Assembly: GCA_026692665.1 (NCBI GenBank)
Contig: JAPLOF010000026.1
Location: 1-64,000, forward strand
Source: Planctomycetota bacterium
Lineage (GTDB): Bacteria; Planctomycetota; UBA1135; GCA-002686595
Direction of reading: 5' to 3'
DNA: 64,000 nt
Part shown: piece by piece, positions 28,956-38,314 of the stretch
Position numbering within the stretch: the first letter of the stretch is position 1
Layout: each line of letters starts with the position of its first letter
Notes under the pieces: generated by a model
Told to the model about the DNA's origin: nothing
The model's input: the letters and a program-made list of their open reading frames with translations, nothing else
The model's database searches: none
Program-made: the position numbers and the translations under genes

Positions 28956-31306
28956 ACCCCTCTTCGAATGCCACGCGACAAGTCGTCTACAACGACAAGG
29001 TCGTCCGCGCCTTCGCCATCGCCACGATCGTGTGGGGCGCTGTCGGGCTCCTGCTCGGCGTGATCATCGCGGCGCAACTCTCGTTCTGGAAAGCCAACCT
29101 GGAGACGTCCTGGCTGACCTTCGGACGGTTGCGCCCGCTGCACACGAACGCAGTCATCTTCGCGTTCGTGGGCAACATGATGTTCATGGGCGTCTACCAC
29201 TCGATGCAGCGCCTGCTGCGCACGAGGCTGGGGTCGGATGCGCTCAGCTGGGCCCACTTCATCGGATGGCAGCTCATCATCGTGAGCGCCGCCGTGACGC
29301 TTCCGCTCGGATTGACGCAGAGCAAGGAGTACTCGGAGCTGATTTGGCCGATCGACGTCCTCGTGGCGCTCGTCTGGGTGATCTTCGCGATCAACTTCTT
29401 CATGACGATCGCGAAGCGCAACGAGCGCAACATGTACGTCGCGATCTGGTTCTACATCGCGACGGTGGTGACCATCCCGGTCCTCTACATCGTCAACAAT
29501 CTGCAGATCCCGACGAGCCTCACGCACAGCTACCCGGTGTTCGCCGGCGTCCAGGACGCGCTCGTGCAGTGGTGGTACGGACACAACGCGGTCGCGTTCT
29601 TCCTGACCACGCCGATCCTCGGGATCATGTACTACTACCTGCCGAAGGCGGCGGGGCGGCCGGTGTACTCGTACCGGCTGTCGGTCGTGCACTTCTGGTC
29701 GCTGGTGTTCCTGTACATCTGGGCTGGGCCTCACCACCTCCTGTACACGTCGCTGCCTGAGTGGGCTCAGACGCTCGGCATGGTCTTCAGCCTGATGCTG
29801 TGGGCGCCGTCGTGGGGCGGGATGCTGAACGGCCTGCTGACGCTGCGCGGCGCGTGGGACAAGCTGCGCACGGACCCGGTCATCAAGTTCTTCGTCGTAG
29901 CCGTGACCTTCTACGGCATGTCGACCTTCGAGGGCCCGCTGCTCTCCATCAAGAGCGTCAACGGGCTCGCGCACTACACGGACTGGATCATCGGCCACGT
30001 CCACGGCGGCGCGCTCGGCTGGAACGCGGGCATGGCGGCCGGACTCCTGTACTGGATCGTCCCGCGGCTGTGGGGCACGAAGCTCCACTCGGTGAAAGCC
30101 GCCGACGCGCACTTCTGGCTGAGCACCTTCGGGATCCTGCTCTACATCGGCGCCATGTGGATCGCCGGGATCAACCAGGGGCTCTTCTTCCAGGAGCTCG
30201 ATTCCGAGGGCTTCCTGAAGAACACGGACTTCGTCGAGGTCCTGAAGAACGGCCAGTTCCTCTACATCATGCGCCTCGTCGGTGGCAGCGCGTTCTTCGT
30301 CAGCTACCTGCTCATGGCCTGGAACCTGACCATGACGATCCGGTCGGGCTCCCCGGTCACGGAGGAGATCACGGTCCCGGCCCAGCCGCCGGCGCCGATC
30401 GTCTCGGCCGGCAAGCTGATCTTCAGCGCCCCGATCGTCCTGTCGTTCGTCGTGATCGGGCTGTCGGTCGCCTTCGCGCTGTCGGGTCCGATCTCGAGCG
30501 CAGTGGTCGCCGCGGTGGGGGTGCTGCTCGTCGTGGTGTGCGCGGCGTACTACCGGAAGTTCCAGCGCGAGAAGCAGTCCTGGCACTCGCTGCTCGAGGG
30601 CAAGTCCCTGCTGTTCACCGCGCTGGTGCTCGTCTCGATCCTGATCGGCGGCCTCATCGAGCTGGTCCCCACGATCGCGACCAAGGACTCCTACGCCGCG
30701 GCCGACGCTCCGAAGGGCGCGATGGTCGCCACGGTCAGCAAGTACCACCAGGTGCCGTACACGCCCCTCGAGTTGGAGGGTCGCGACATCTACGTCCGCG
30801 AGGGCTGCTACACGTGCCACAGCCAGATGGTGCGGCCGTTCCGGCACGAGACCCTGCGGTACGGCGAGTACTCGCGGCCCGAGTCGTTCGTCTACGACCG
30901 GCCGTTCCTGTGGGGCTCGAAGCGCACGGGCCCGGACCTGCATCGACTCGCGGGCCGCTATCCGAGCCTGTGGCACTACCAGCACATGCGCGATCCGCGT
31001 TCGACCTCGCCGGGATCGATCATGCCGCCGTACTCGTGGCTCCACGAGAACACGGTCGACTTCACGAAGACGCCCAAGAAACTGTCGGTTCTCGCGATGC
31101 TCGGCACGCCGTACGACGAGTCGACGATCCGCGACGCGCGCGAGCTGGCTCTCGCTCAGGGCCGAAAGTTCGCCGAAGAGCTCGAGAAGACCGGCGGCGT
31201 CAAGGTCGCGCCCGATTCCGAAATCGTGGCACTGATCGCGTACCTGCAGCAGCTCGGCACCCTGCGCGAGCCGCCCAAGCTCTCGCAGGCCACGGAGGTG
31301 AAGTGA
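28952..31306 (+). CDS. ccoNO: cbb3-type cytochrome c oxidase fused subunits I and II (CcoN-CcoO)
   Basis: CcoN: LRPLHTNAVIFAFVGN, WWYGHNAVAFFLTTP, WAGPHHLLYT, IIGHVHGGALGWN; CcoO: EGRDIYVREGCYTCHSQMVRPFRHETLRYGEYS. Confidence 0.95.
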   Translation: MNPSSNATRQVVYNDKVVRAFAIATIVWGAVGLLLGVIIAAQLSFWKANLETSWLTFGRLRPLHTNAVIFAFVGNMMFMGVYHSMQRLLRTRLGSDALSWAHFIGWQLIIVSAAVTLPLGLTQSKEYSELIWPIDVLVALVWVIFAINFFMTIAKRNERNMYVAIWFYIATVVTIPVLYIVNNLQIPTSLTHSYPVFAGVQDALVQWWYGHNAVAFFLTTPILGIMYYYLPKAAGRPVYSYRLSVVHFWSLVFLYIWAGPHHLLYTSLPEWAQTLGMVFSLMLWAPSWGGMLNGLLTLRGAWDKLRTDPVIKFFVVAVTFYGMSTFEGPLLSIKSVNGLAHYTDWIIGHVHGGALGWNAGMAAGLLYWIVPRLWGTKLHSVKAADAHFWLSTFGILLYIGAMWIAGINQGLFFQELDSEGFLKNTDFVEVLKNGQFLYIMRLVGGSAFFVSYLLMAWNLTMTIRSGSPVTEEITVPAQPPAPIVSAGKLIFSAPIVLSFVVIGLSVAFALSGPISSAVVAAVGVLLVVVCAAYYRKFQREKQSWHSLLEGKSLLFTALVLVSILIGGLIELVPTIATKDSYAAADAPKGAMVATVSKYHQVPYTPLELEGRDIYVREGCYTCHSQMVRPFRHETLRYGEYSRPESFVYDRPFLWGSKRTGPDLHRLAGRYPSLWHYQHMRDPRSTSPGSIMPPYSWLHENTVDFTKTPKKLSVLAMLGTPYDESTIRDARELALAQGRKFAEELEKTGGVKVAPDSEIVALIAYLQQLGTLREPPKLSQATEVK

Positions 31307-31506
31307 TGTACCAGCAGTACTTCCAGGACAGCGAGTGGCTCTCCCTGCCCCTCGTCGCGCTCGTCTTCTTCTTCCTCTTCTTCGTCGGCGTGCTCGTGCG
31401 CGTCGTCTTCGGCATGCGTGACGAGCGGCGTGTGAACGAGCTCGCGTCCCTGCCCTTCGAGTCGGATCGCCCGGATTCCCAGCAACAGGAGCAACGCGAT
31501 GTCTGA
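31306..31506 (+). CDS. ccoQ: CcoQ-like small membrane subunit
   Basis: MYQQYFQDSEWLSLPLVALVFFFLFFVGVLVRVVFGMRDE; position between ccoNO and ccoP, ATG overlaps TGA. Confidence 0.75.
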   Translation: MYQQYFQDSEWLSLPLVALVFFFLFFVGVLVRVVFGMRDERRVNELASLPFESDRPDSQQQEQRDV

Positions 31507-32143
31507 GCAACGTGCGGACGTCCCCCTCGACCACGACTACGACGGGATCCAGGAGTACGACAACCGGCTGCCCAACTGGTGGCTGTTCACCCTGTACGGC
31601 TCGATCGTGTTCTCGGTCGGGTACTGGCTCTTCTACGAGACCTTCGCGGTCGGCCGGAATCAGACCCAGGCCTGGGAGCGCGAGGAGGAACTCGCGGCTC
31701 AGGCCCAGATCGAGCGCGAGATGGGCAAGGAAGTGACCGAGGAATCGCTGCTGCTCATGACGAAGGTCCCGGCGCAACTCGAGGCCGGCGCCAAGATCTT
31801 CCAGCAGAAGTGCGTGCAGTGTCACGGCCCGCTGGGCGCCGGCGAGATCGGCCCGAACCTGACCGACGGTTACTGGCTGCACGGCCCGGCACCGCTGCAG
31901 ATCTACAACACGGTGATGAACGGCGTGCTCGACAAGGGCATGCAGGCCTGGAAGGACCAGCTCGGTCCCGTGCGCGTCCGACAGGTCGTCGCCCACGTCC
32001 TCACGATCTCGGGCAAGGAAGTGAAGGGCAAGGCGCCGCAAGGCCGGCCCACGGCGGAGTGGGAGAAGGAGCGCGCCGCGGCGACCCCGCCCGCCGCACC
32101 GACGGACGCGAGTGCCCCCCCCAAGACTCCGAATGGAAAGTGA
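31499..32143 (+). CDS. ccoP: cbb3-type cytochrome c oxidase subunit III (CcoP), single haem c
   Basis: DHDYDGIQEYDNRLPNWWLFTLYGSIVFSVGYWLFYE; one CVQCH motif. Confidence 0.92.
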   Translation: MSEQRADVPLDHDYDGIQEYDNRLPNWWLFTLYGSIVFSVGYWLFYETFAVGRNQTQAWEREEELAAQAQIEREMGKEVTEESLLLMTKVPAQLEAGAKIFQQKCVQCHGPLGAGEIGPNLTDGYWLHGPAPLQIYNTVMNGVLDKGMQAWKDQLGPVRVRQVVAHVLTISGKEVKGKAPQGRPTAEWEKERAAATPPAAPTDASAPPKTPNGK

Positions 32144-32167
32144 CGCGAGCCGGGCCCACGTGAGGCC

Positions 32168-33565
32168 ATGACGAAGGTCCAGCACGGACTGCGGCGCAAG
32201 CCGGACCTCGAGTCCGTCTACTCGATCAACGACGACGGCTCGCACAACGTGTTGCAGCCCGCGGACGTCCGCGGGCGCTGGCACACGCGGCGCAACGTCG
32301 TGTTCGCGCTCCTGGTCGCGTTCTACCTGGTGATGCCCTGGGTCCACGTGAACGGGCGCCACGCGATCCACTTCGACGTCCCGCATCGCACGGCGTTCCT
32401 GTTCGGCAGTACGTTCACGCGCGAGGACTTCTACCTCGTCTTCTTCCTGCTCACCGGGTTCGGCTTCACGCTGTTCGCGGTGACCTCCCTGTTCGGCCGC
32501 GTGTGGTGCGGTTACGCCTGTCCCCAGACCGTGTTCCTGGAGGGCGTCTTCCGCCGCATCGAGCGCTGGATCGAGGGCGGCCGCAACGAGCGCCTACGAC
32601 GCAACAAGGAGCCGTGGACCTTCGACAAGCTGTGGCGCAAGGTCGCCAAGCAGGTCGCGTTCTTGGGTGTAGTCCTGGTCCTGACGCACACGCTGCTGGC
32701 GTACTTCCTGCCGGTCGAGGAACTCCTGCCCGCGCTGCTCGCCGGGCCCGCGGACCACTGGGTCGCCTTCTCGTGGACGATCGGTCTCTCCCTCGTCCTC
32801 TACTTCGACTTCGCCTGGTTCCGCGAGCAGTTCTGCATCGTCTTGTGCCCGTACGGGCGCATCCAGTCCGCGCTGGTCGACGAGGACACGGTGATCGTCG
32901 GCTACGACGAGAAGCGCGGCGAGCCCCGCGGGCCGAAAGGCAAGGCGGCGGGCGACTGCATCGACTGCGGCAGCTGCGTGAACGTCTGCCCGACCGGGAT
33001 CGACATCCGCAACGGGCTGCAGATGGAGTGCATCGGCTGCACGAACTGCGTCGACGCGTGCGACACGATCATGCGGCAGCTCGGGAAGCCCGAGGGCCTG
33101 GTCCGCTACGACTCGTTGAGCGGCTTCGACGGCCAGAAGCGGCGTGTGCTGCGGCCGCGCGTGTTCCTGTACGGATTCCTCGCGCTGGTGGGGGCGTCGG
33201 TGTTCCTCCTCTCCGCTTCACGCCGGACGTCGTTCGAGGCGACCGCGCTGCGTGCGCGGGGGTTGCCGTACACGCTCGAGGAACTGCGCATCCAGAACCT
33301 CTTCACGATCCACGTCCAGAACAAGTCCTCGGACGCAGCCCGATATCGCATCGAGCCCGACCCGCTCCCGGCCGGTTCACCGCCCGTGGAGTGGAACGTG
33401 GCATCGGAGTCGATCGAGGTCGAGCCGCTCTCCGAGGCCAAGATCCCCGTCTTCGCCTTCGTGGCGCGCGCCGACTACCAGCGCCGCTTCCCCGTGTCCG
33501 TGCGCGTGACCGACGCGGCGACGGGCGACGTGCAAGTCGTCGAACTCAGCTTCCAAGGACCCTGA
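32168..33565 (+). CDS. ccoG: Cytochrome c oxidase accessory protein CcoG (4Fe-4S)
   Basis: VWCGYACPQTVFLEGVFRRIERWIEG; FREQFCIVLCPYGRIQSAL; GDCIDCGSCVNVCPTGIDIRNGLQMECIGCTNCVDACD. Confidence 0.95.
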   Translation: MTKVQHGLRRKPDLESVYSINDDGSHNVLQPADVRGRWHTRRNVVFALLVAFYLVMPWVHVNGRHAIHFDVPHRTAFLFGSTFTREDFYLVFFLLTGFGFTLFAVTSLFGRVWCGYACPQTVFLEGVFRRIERWIEGGRNERLRRNKEPWTFDKLWRKVAKQVAFLGVVLVLTHTLLAYFLPVEELLPALLAGPADHWVAFSWTIGLSLVLYFDFAWFREQFCIVLCPYGRIQSALVDEDTVIVGYDEKRGEPRGPKGKAAGDCIDCGSCVNVCPTGIDIRNGLQMECIGCTNCVDACDTIMRQLGKPEGLVRYDSLSGFDGQKRRVLRPRVFLYGFLALVGASVFLLSASRRTSFEATALRARGLPYTLEELRIQNLFTIHVQNKSSDAARYRIEPDPLPAGSPPVEWNVASESIEVEPLSEAKIPVFAFVARADYQRRFPVSVRVTDAATGDVQVVELSFQGP

Positions 33566-33568
33566 ACC

Positions 33569-33694
33569 ATGCGTGAACTGATCCGACGACGTCCCTGGAT
33601 CCTGATCGTCGCCCTGCTCGGGACGATGGTGCTCGCGAACATCGTGCTGCTCGTGGTGTCGATCCGGCATCCGGCGATCCCCGCCACGCCCTAG
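33569..33694 (+). CDS. 41-aa single-TM peptide after ccoG (possible shortened FixH/CcoH)
   Basis: MRELIRRRPWILIVALLGTMVLANIVLLVVSIRHPAIPATP*, 4 nt after the ccoG stop; missed by the ORF track size cut-off. Confidence 0.5.
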   Translation: MRELIRRRPWILIVALLGTMVLANIVLLVVSIRHPAIPATP

Positions 33695-33736
33695 CGGCGG
33701 GGCGAGCGGGATCGGCCAGCCCTGCGCGGATCGGCA

Positions 33737-33765
33737 CGAGGCTGACCGCTCCAGGGTCAGCCTCG
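33737..33765. terminator. Hairpin at the end of the respiratory cluster (convergent intergenic region)
   Basis: CGAGGCTGACC-gctccag-GGTCAGCCTCG, 11-bp perfect stem. Confidence 0.6.
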
Positions 33766-33805
33766 CGCTTGCTACGGCAGCTTGCGCGTCACCGCGCCAG
33801 CCGCG

Positions 33806-36466
33806 TCACGGGCAGAACGTGAACTCCAGCGCGTCCGTCGTGTCGAAGGCCGCGCCACCGGCGAACGGATCGCGGAACCAGAACTGCACGTAGCCCAGGG
33901 CTCCGGCGCTCACGCCGTTCCACGCGGCCGAGGCCAAGTTCTGCGGAGCGGAAACCACGCCGCCCGCCGCCTGCAGGGTGCCGAGACGAACCGTCGCTCC
34001 GCCGACGCAGCGCAGCCCGTTGCCGAACGGGGTCGCGGGCTGGATGGGCCGCGTGCCTCGGAAGAAGAGGCCGATCGCGTTCGCCGGCAGGTTCGAAGCG
34101 GACAGCACGAGGTTGTTGGCCGACAGGCTCGCGCTGCCGCTCGAGTCGATGCGCGCCGCCGTGCCGCTCGAGTTCGTCCCCGACGAGCAGTAGCGCGCCG
34201 CGGACGCACAGTCGCTCAGCGTCCGCACCGCCGTCAGGCGGAACGCGCCGAACGGGACCTCGGGTCGCACGTCCGAGGCCACGAGCAGCGAGCGCGCGCC
34301 GTACGTCGCGAGCGCGGGCGACGCGATGGCCTGGTCCGATGCGAGCCACACGAAGCTCGCGGGATCCAGCACGGCCCCGTTCGCCGCCACGCGCGAACCG
34401 TAGATGTCCGTGCGCTTGTCGTAGAACGTGACCTGGTTGCGCTGGTCTTCCCACGCGACGAGCCACTGCGAGCCGTCCCACGTCACCGTGGGGTTCATCT
34501 GGCGCCCGACGGCCGCGCTGAGCGTCGCGGTCACGCCGATCGAGCCGTCGTGCCCGATCCGGCGGCACACGACGTCGTTGGTGGCGTTGGCCGTGCTGCC
34601 GTAACGCCACACGACGAGCGCCCCGTCGTTCCCGTCCGCGACTTGCGGCGCGCCACCCGGCGTGCCGAGCCCGTAGCTCGTGCCGAGGCTCCCGTCCGCG
34701 TTGACGAAGGCCGCCACGACGTCGGCGATCGCGCTGTCGTGCGACCAGTTGCTCTGGTACGTGACGAGCCAGCGGCCGTCGACGGTCGCGACGCGCGCCA
34801 GCTGCGAGAAGCCGCCGCCGATGTTGATCGGCCCGGCATCGAGGAACGAGCCCGTCGCCCCGTCGAAACGGCGCACGAACGTCGAGCGGAACTCCGGGCT
34901 GAAGCTCGTCGAGTTCGTCGTGACCACGAGGAACACGCTGCCCACCGCGTCCACGTCGGCGGAGGCGCCTTGCATGACCGCGATGGGGGCGGGGTCGACG
35001 AACGAACCGTCGGGCCGCATCCGCCGCGCGACGACGTTCGAGCCGTCGTTCCAGACGACGCAGAACACGGAGCCGTTCCAGGCGATGCCGGCGCCGGCGT
35101 ACGTCGTCGCGCTGCCCGCCAGGATCGGCTCGGAATCGATCGCGTTGCCTTGGACGCCGAGGCGCTGCACGAGAACGCGCCGCGTCGCGCCGAGAGCGCT
35201 CTCGAAGGCGATGGCGTACCCGTCAGGACCGGCACAGACCGCCGGCCGCAGTTGCGCGGGCGCGGCCGTGCTGCACGGCGTCGTGGCTCCCAGTGCGAAC
35301 GAAGCGCTCGCGGCACGCGTCGAGATCTCGTTCGAGCCCAGCGATCCCGGCCCGAAGGAACTCCACGCGAAGACCGCGCCGCCGCCCAGGCCACCCGCGA
35401 GCGCGGGACTTTGCAGCGTCGCGCCGGCCGGCGCCTGGACCACCAGGCCGCCCGGATCCACGGGGCTCCCGTTCGCGGCGACGCGAATGCCGAGGATGCC
35501 CTGCGTCACATGTTGGGCGCCGATCCACCAGCGCGTCCCGTCCCACGCGGGCGCGGCGAGCGCGTTCACGCCGCTGAAGAGCGACACTCCCCCGGGGTTC
35601 AGCACCGTCCCGTCGAGCGCGATCGGCGAACCCACGACGCCCGAGCCCGAGAACCAGGCCGCGTAGTAGGAGTTGCCGCTCGTTCCCAGGTTGGAGCCCG
35701 GGATGTCGAAGACGGACCCGATGGGGGCCAGGCTCGCGCCGAAGCGCCGGGCCACGGGGTTGCTCGCACCCGACCAGGACAGGAGCACCTGTCCCTGCGC
35801 CGCGACCACGCGGATCCCGAAGTGGAGGAAGTACTCGGCCGGCTGCAACACGACGGGCGTCGGGGTCAGCAGCATGCCGTTGGCCCCGACGCGGATGCCG
35901 ACGAGGTCGTTGTCCCCGGCCGACGTGCCCTCGGCGGCCACGACCCACTCCGCGCCGTTCGCGCACATCGACCAGATCGAGCTCGAGCTCGTGCTCGTGC
36001 GGATCAGGATCGACTGCGGATCGAGCACGACGCCCGCCGACGACACGCGCGCTCCGCGCAGGTAGTCGCCGTAGTAGCTGAACGCCGGGTCCTGCGATTC
36101 CCAGACGACGAGCCAGCTCTCGCCGTTCCAGGCGACCTGCGGGTTGCGCTGGTAGCCGTAACGCGTCGTGACGGGGATCGGCGTCGCGTCGAGCGGCGTG
36201 CCGCTCGCGTCGAGCCGCATCGCGTAGACGTCGAGGTCCGTGGTCTGCTCGCCGCCCACGACGAGCGCGCGCGAATCGGACCAGACGGCGAGGTACCCGC
36301 CGCCGCCCGCCGCGATGCGTGGAACGGTCTGCTCGCCGGTCGATGCTCCTGGCGTCGTGTCTCCAGGAAGCCAGGCGGGCGCGCTGAGTTGGGGGGCCTG
36401 CCCGAACGCCAGAGCGCCGAGCGTGGAGGTGAGGGAGATCGCAATCAGGAGGGGAGAGAGCTTCAT
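33806..36466 (-). CDS. Large secreted hypothetical protein with repeated 'VAWNG..WLVVW' modules (probable beta-propeller)
   Basis: Signal peptide MKLSPLLIAISLTSTLGALAFGQ; repeats GGGGYLAVWSDSR, VAWNGESWLVVWE, IAWNGSVFCVVWND, VTWDGSQWLVAWEDQRN. Confidence 0.7.
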   Translation of the reverse strand: MKLSPLLIAISLTSTLGALAFGQAPQLSAPAWLPGDTTPGASTGEQTVPRIAAGGGGYLAVWSDSRALVVGGEQTTDLDVYAMRLDASGTPLDATPIPVTTRYGYQRNPQVAWNGESWLVVWESQDPAFSYYGDYLRGARVSSAGVVLDPQSILIRTSTSSSSIWSMCANGAEWVVAAEGTSAGDNDLVGIRVGANGMLLTPTPVVLQPAEYFLHFGIRVVAAQGQVLLSWSGASNPVARRFGASLAPIGSVFDIPGSNLGTSGNSYYAAWFSGSGVVGSPIALDGTVLNPGGVSLFSGVNALAAPAWDGTRWWIGAQHVTQGILGIRVAANGSPVDPGGLVVQAPAGATLQSPALAGGLGGGAVFAWSSFGPGSLGSNEISTRAASASFALGATTPCSTAAPAQLRPAVCAGPDGYAIAFESALGATRRVLVQRLGVQGNAIDSEPILAGSATTYAGAGIAWNGSVFCVVWNDGSNVVARRMRPDGSFVDPAPIAVMQGASADVDAVGSVFLVVTTNSTSFSPEFRSTFVRRFDGATGSFLDAGPINIGGGFSQLARVATVDGRWLVTYQSNWSHDSAIADVVAAFVNADGSLGTSYGLGTPGGAPQVADGNDGALVVWRYGSTANATNDVVCRRIGHDGSIGVTATLSAAVGRQMNPTVTWDGSQWLVAWEDQRNQVTFYDKRTDIYGSRVAANGAVLDPASFVWLASDQAIASPALATYGARSLLVASDVRPEVPFGAFRLTAVRTLSDCASAARYCSSGTNSSGTAARIDSSGSASLSANNLVLSASNLPANAIGLFFRGTRPIQPATPFGNGLRCVGGATVRLGTLQAAGGVVSAPQNLASAAWNGVSAGALGYVQFWFRDPFAGGAAFDTTDALEFTFCP

Positions 36467-36834
36467 GTCGGTCGTTCCTTTCGCACCCGCTCTTCCAGGA
36501 GTGGGTGCCGACATTCCCGAGCAACAATCATGCTCCCTCGCAGGGGTGCTCCGCGGCATGCGGACGAATGCGCAGATGCGCGACGCGCACGACGTAGATC
36601 GGGCGAAGCGCGGTGCGTACGCCGTGCGGACCGCATCCGAATCCCGGAAGCTCGTCCAACTCCAGGACGCAGGGTCGACGCCGTGCGCCTCGGATCGGCG
36701 CGTTCGCCACGCGGCCGCCCTGGGCCCCGTATCGGAGGGGCCGCTCCGGAGTCTGGTCGGCGTGACGGGTGCTCGATAACCTCCCTCCCCACCCCACGAC
36801 AGAACCCGGCACCGACACCGACTAGGAACGACCG

Positions 36835-37416
36835 ATGGCATCCGACAACCTCGACGCACTGCACGGCCGCGGCCACAGCCTGGAGGAGGAGTTCTTCAAG
36901 CGCGAGGACGCGAAGCTCCTGGACAAGCTGCGCGCCCTCAAGAACGCCGAGACCACGCGCGACCTGATCTCCCGGGCGACCGGCATCACGAACAAGGCAC
37001 GGCTCGACAAGCTCATGGAGCTGAAGATCGGGGGCGAGACGGCCGCCGCGCTGTCGGTGCTGCCCATCGTCGAAGTCGCCTGGGCCGACGGCTCGGTCGA
37101 CGCCAAGGAGCGCGCGTACATCATCCAGCACGCCGCCACGAAGGGCTTCGTCCCCGGCACGACCGAGTACGCCCTCCTGGAGATCTGGCTCGAGAAGCGG
37201 CCCGAACCGCGCTACTTCGTGGCCTGGACGCATCTGGTCCACGGCCTGTCGGAGCAGCTGAGCGACGCCGAGAACGACCACCTCAAGAAGCTGGTCCTGG
37301 AACGCGCGCGGGCCATCGCCAGCGTCAGCGGCGGAGTGCTCGGGATGGCGAAGATCTCGGCCGGTGAATCCGCGATGCTGGCGAAGCTCGAGAAGGTGTT
37401 CGAGCGGCGGAGCTGA
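36835..37416 (+). CDS. TerB-like (tellurite-resistance fold) protein
   Basis: ALSVLPIVEVAWADGSVDAKERAYIIQHAATKGF...LSDAENDHLKKLVLERARAIASVSGG. Confidence 0.6.
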   Translation: MASDNLDALHGRGHSLEEEFFKREDAKLLDKLRALKNAETTRDLISRATGITNKARLDKLMELKIGGETAAALSVLPIVEVAWADGSVDAKERAYIIQHAATKGFVPGTTEYALLEIWLEKRPEPRYFVAWTHLVHGLSEQLSDAENDHLKKLVLERARAIASVSGGVLGMAKISAGESAMLAKLEKVFERRS

Positions 37417-37490
37417 ACCGCGCCGATCTGCAAGCCCCGGGACGGATCGGCGATTCCGGGGCCCGGACGAGCGGGCAGGCGATCCCTCGC

Positions 37491-38177
37491 TCAGGCGGAC
37501 GCGCTGTCCGCGACGCCCGCATGCAGCTCCACGATCCGCCACCCGCGCGCCGCGGCGTGAGCGCGCAGGCGCGGGTCGGCGTTCACGGCGACCGGGTTCG
37601 CGACCTTTTCCAGGAGCGGGAGGTCGTTGTGGCTGTCGCTGTAGAACCAGCTCTCGGCGACGTCGCTCCACGCCAGCCCGCGCGCCGCGAGCCACGCCAC
37701 GAGCCGCGTGACCTTCCCCGCGCGGAAGCACGGCACGCCCGCGACGCGGCCCGTGAAGCGCTCCGCGTCGCGCTCGGGCTCGGTCGCGATCAGGTGCTGG
37801 ATGCCGAGCTCGCGCGCGATCGGCGCGGTCAGCCAGGCGTTGGTGGCCGTGATCAGTGCGATCTCGTGCCCGCGATCCGCGTGCTCGCGGACCAGTGCGC
37901 GCGCCCCGTCCGAGATGCGCGGCCGGATGCACTCGGCCAACCACTCGTCGCGCCAGCCGAGCAGCGCGCCGCGCTCCTCGCGCGCGAGGGGGGCCAACTG
38001 GAAGTCGAGGAACGCGTCGATGTCGAGCGTCCCGGCGTGGTACTCGCGGTGGAACGCCCTCACGCGCTCGACGTCGAGGACTCCGCGGGCGCCGAGGACC
38101 TCGCTCCACAGGAGGTCGCTGTCGCCGTCGAGCAGCGTGCGATCCAGGTCGAAGAGCGCGAGGCGCAGGGGCGTCAC
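37491..38177 (-). CDS. HAD-IB family hydrolase (phosphoserine-phosphatase-like)
   Basis: LALFDLDRTLLDGDSD...HEIALITATNAWLTAPIARELGI...ESWFYSDSHNDLPLLEKVANPVAVNADPRLRAHAAARGW; GTG start. Confidence 0.88.
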   Translation of the reverse strand: MTPLRLALFDLDRTLLDGDSDLLWSEVLGARGVLDVERVRAFHREYHAGTLDIDAFLDFQLAPLAREERGALLGWRDEWLAECIRPRISDGARALVREHADRGHEIALITATNAWLTAPIARELGIQHLIATEPERDAERFTGRVAGVPCFRAGKVTRLVAWLAARGLAWSDVAESWFYSDSHNDLPLLEKVANPVAVNADPRLRAHAAARGWRIVELHAGVADSASA

Positions 38178-38314
38178 CGCCCCGAGGGTCACCGACGCGG
38201 CGCGGATCGGCAAGGGCGTCTCGGCGGGTTCGAGGTCCGAAAAAGGGCTGACCGGGGCAGCGTTGCCCAAAGTGCCAGCCCCAGGAGGCTCCGAAGGGGA
38301 CTATCCTCAGGTGC

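Noticed and set aside
28952-31306. Possibility that the cbb3 catalytic subunit is also degenerate
   Set aside because: CcoN retains HTN, GHN, GPHH and GHVH histidine motifs, so it looks catalytically competent
28895-32386. 1163-aa - strand ORF
   Set aside because: Antisense shadow of ccoNO/ccoQ/ccoP; no recognisable domain, biased composition
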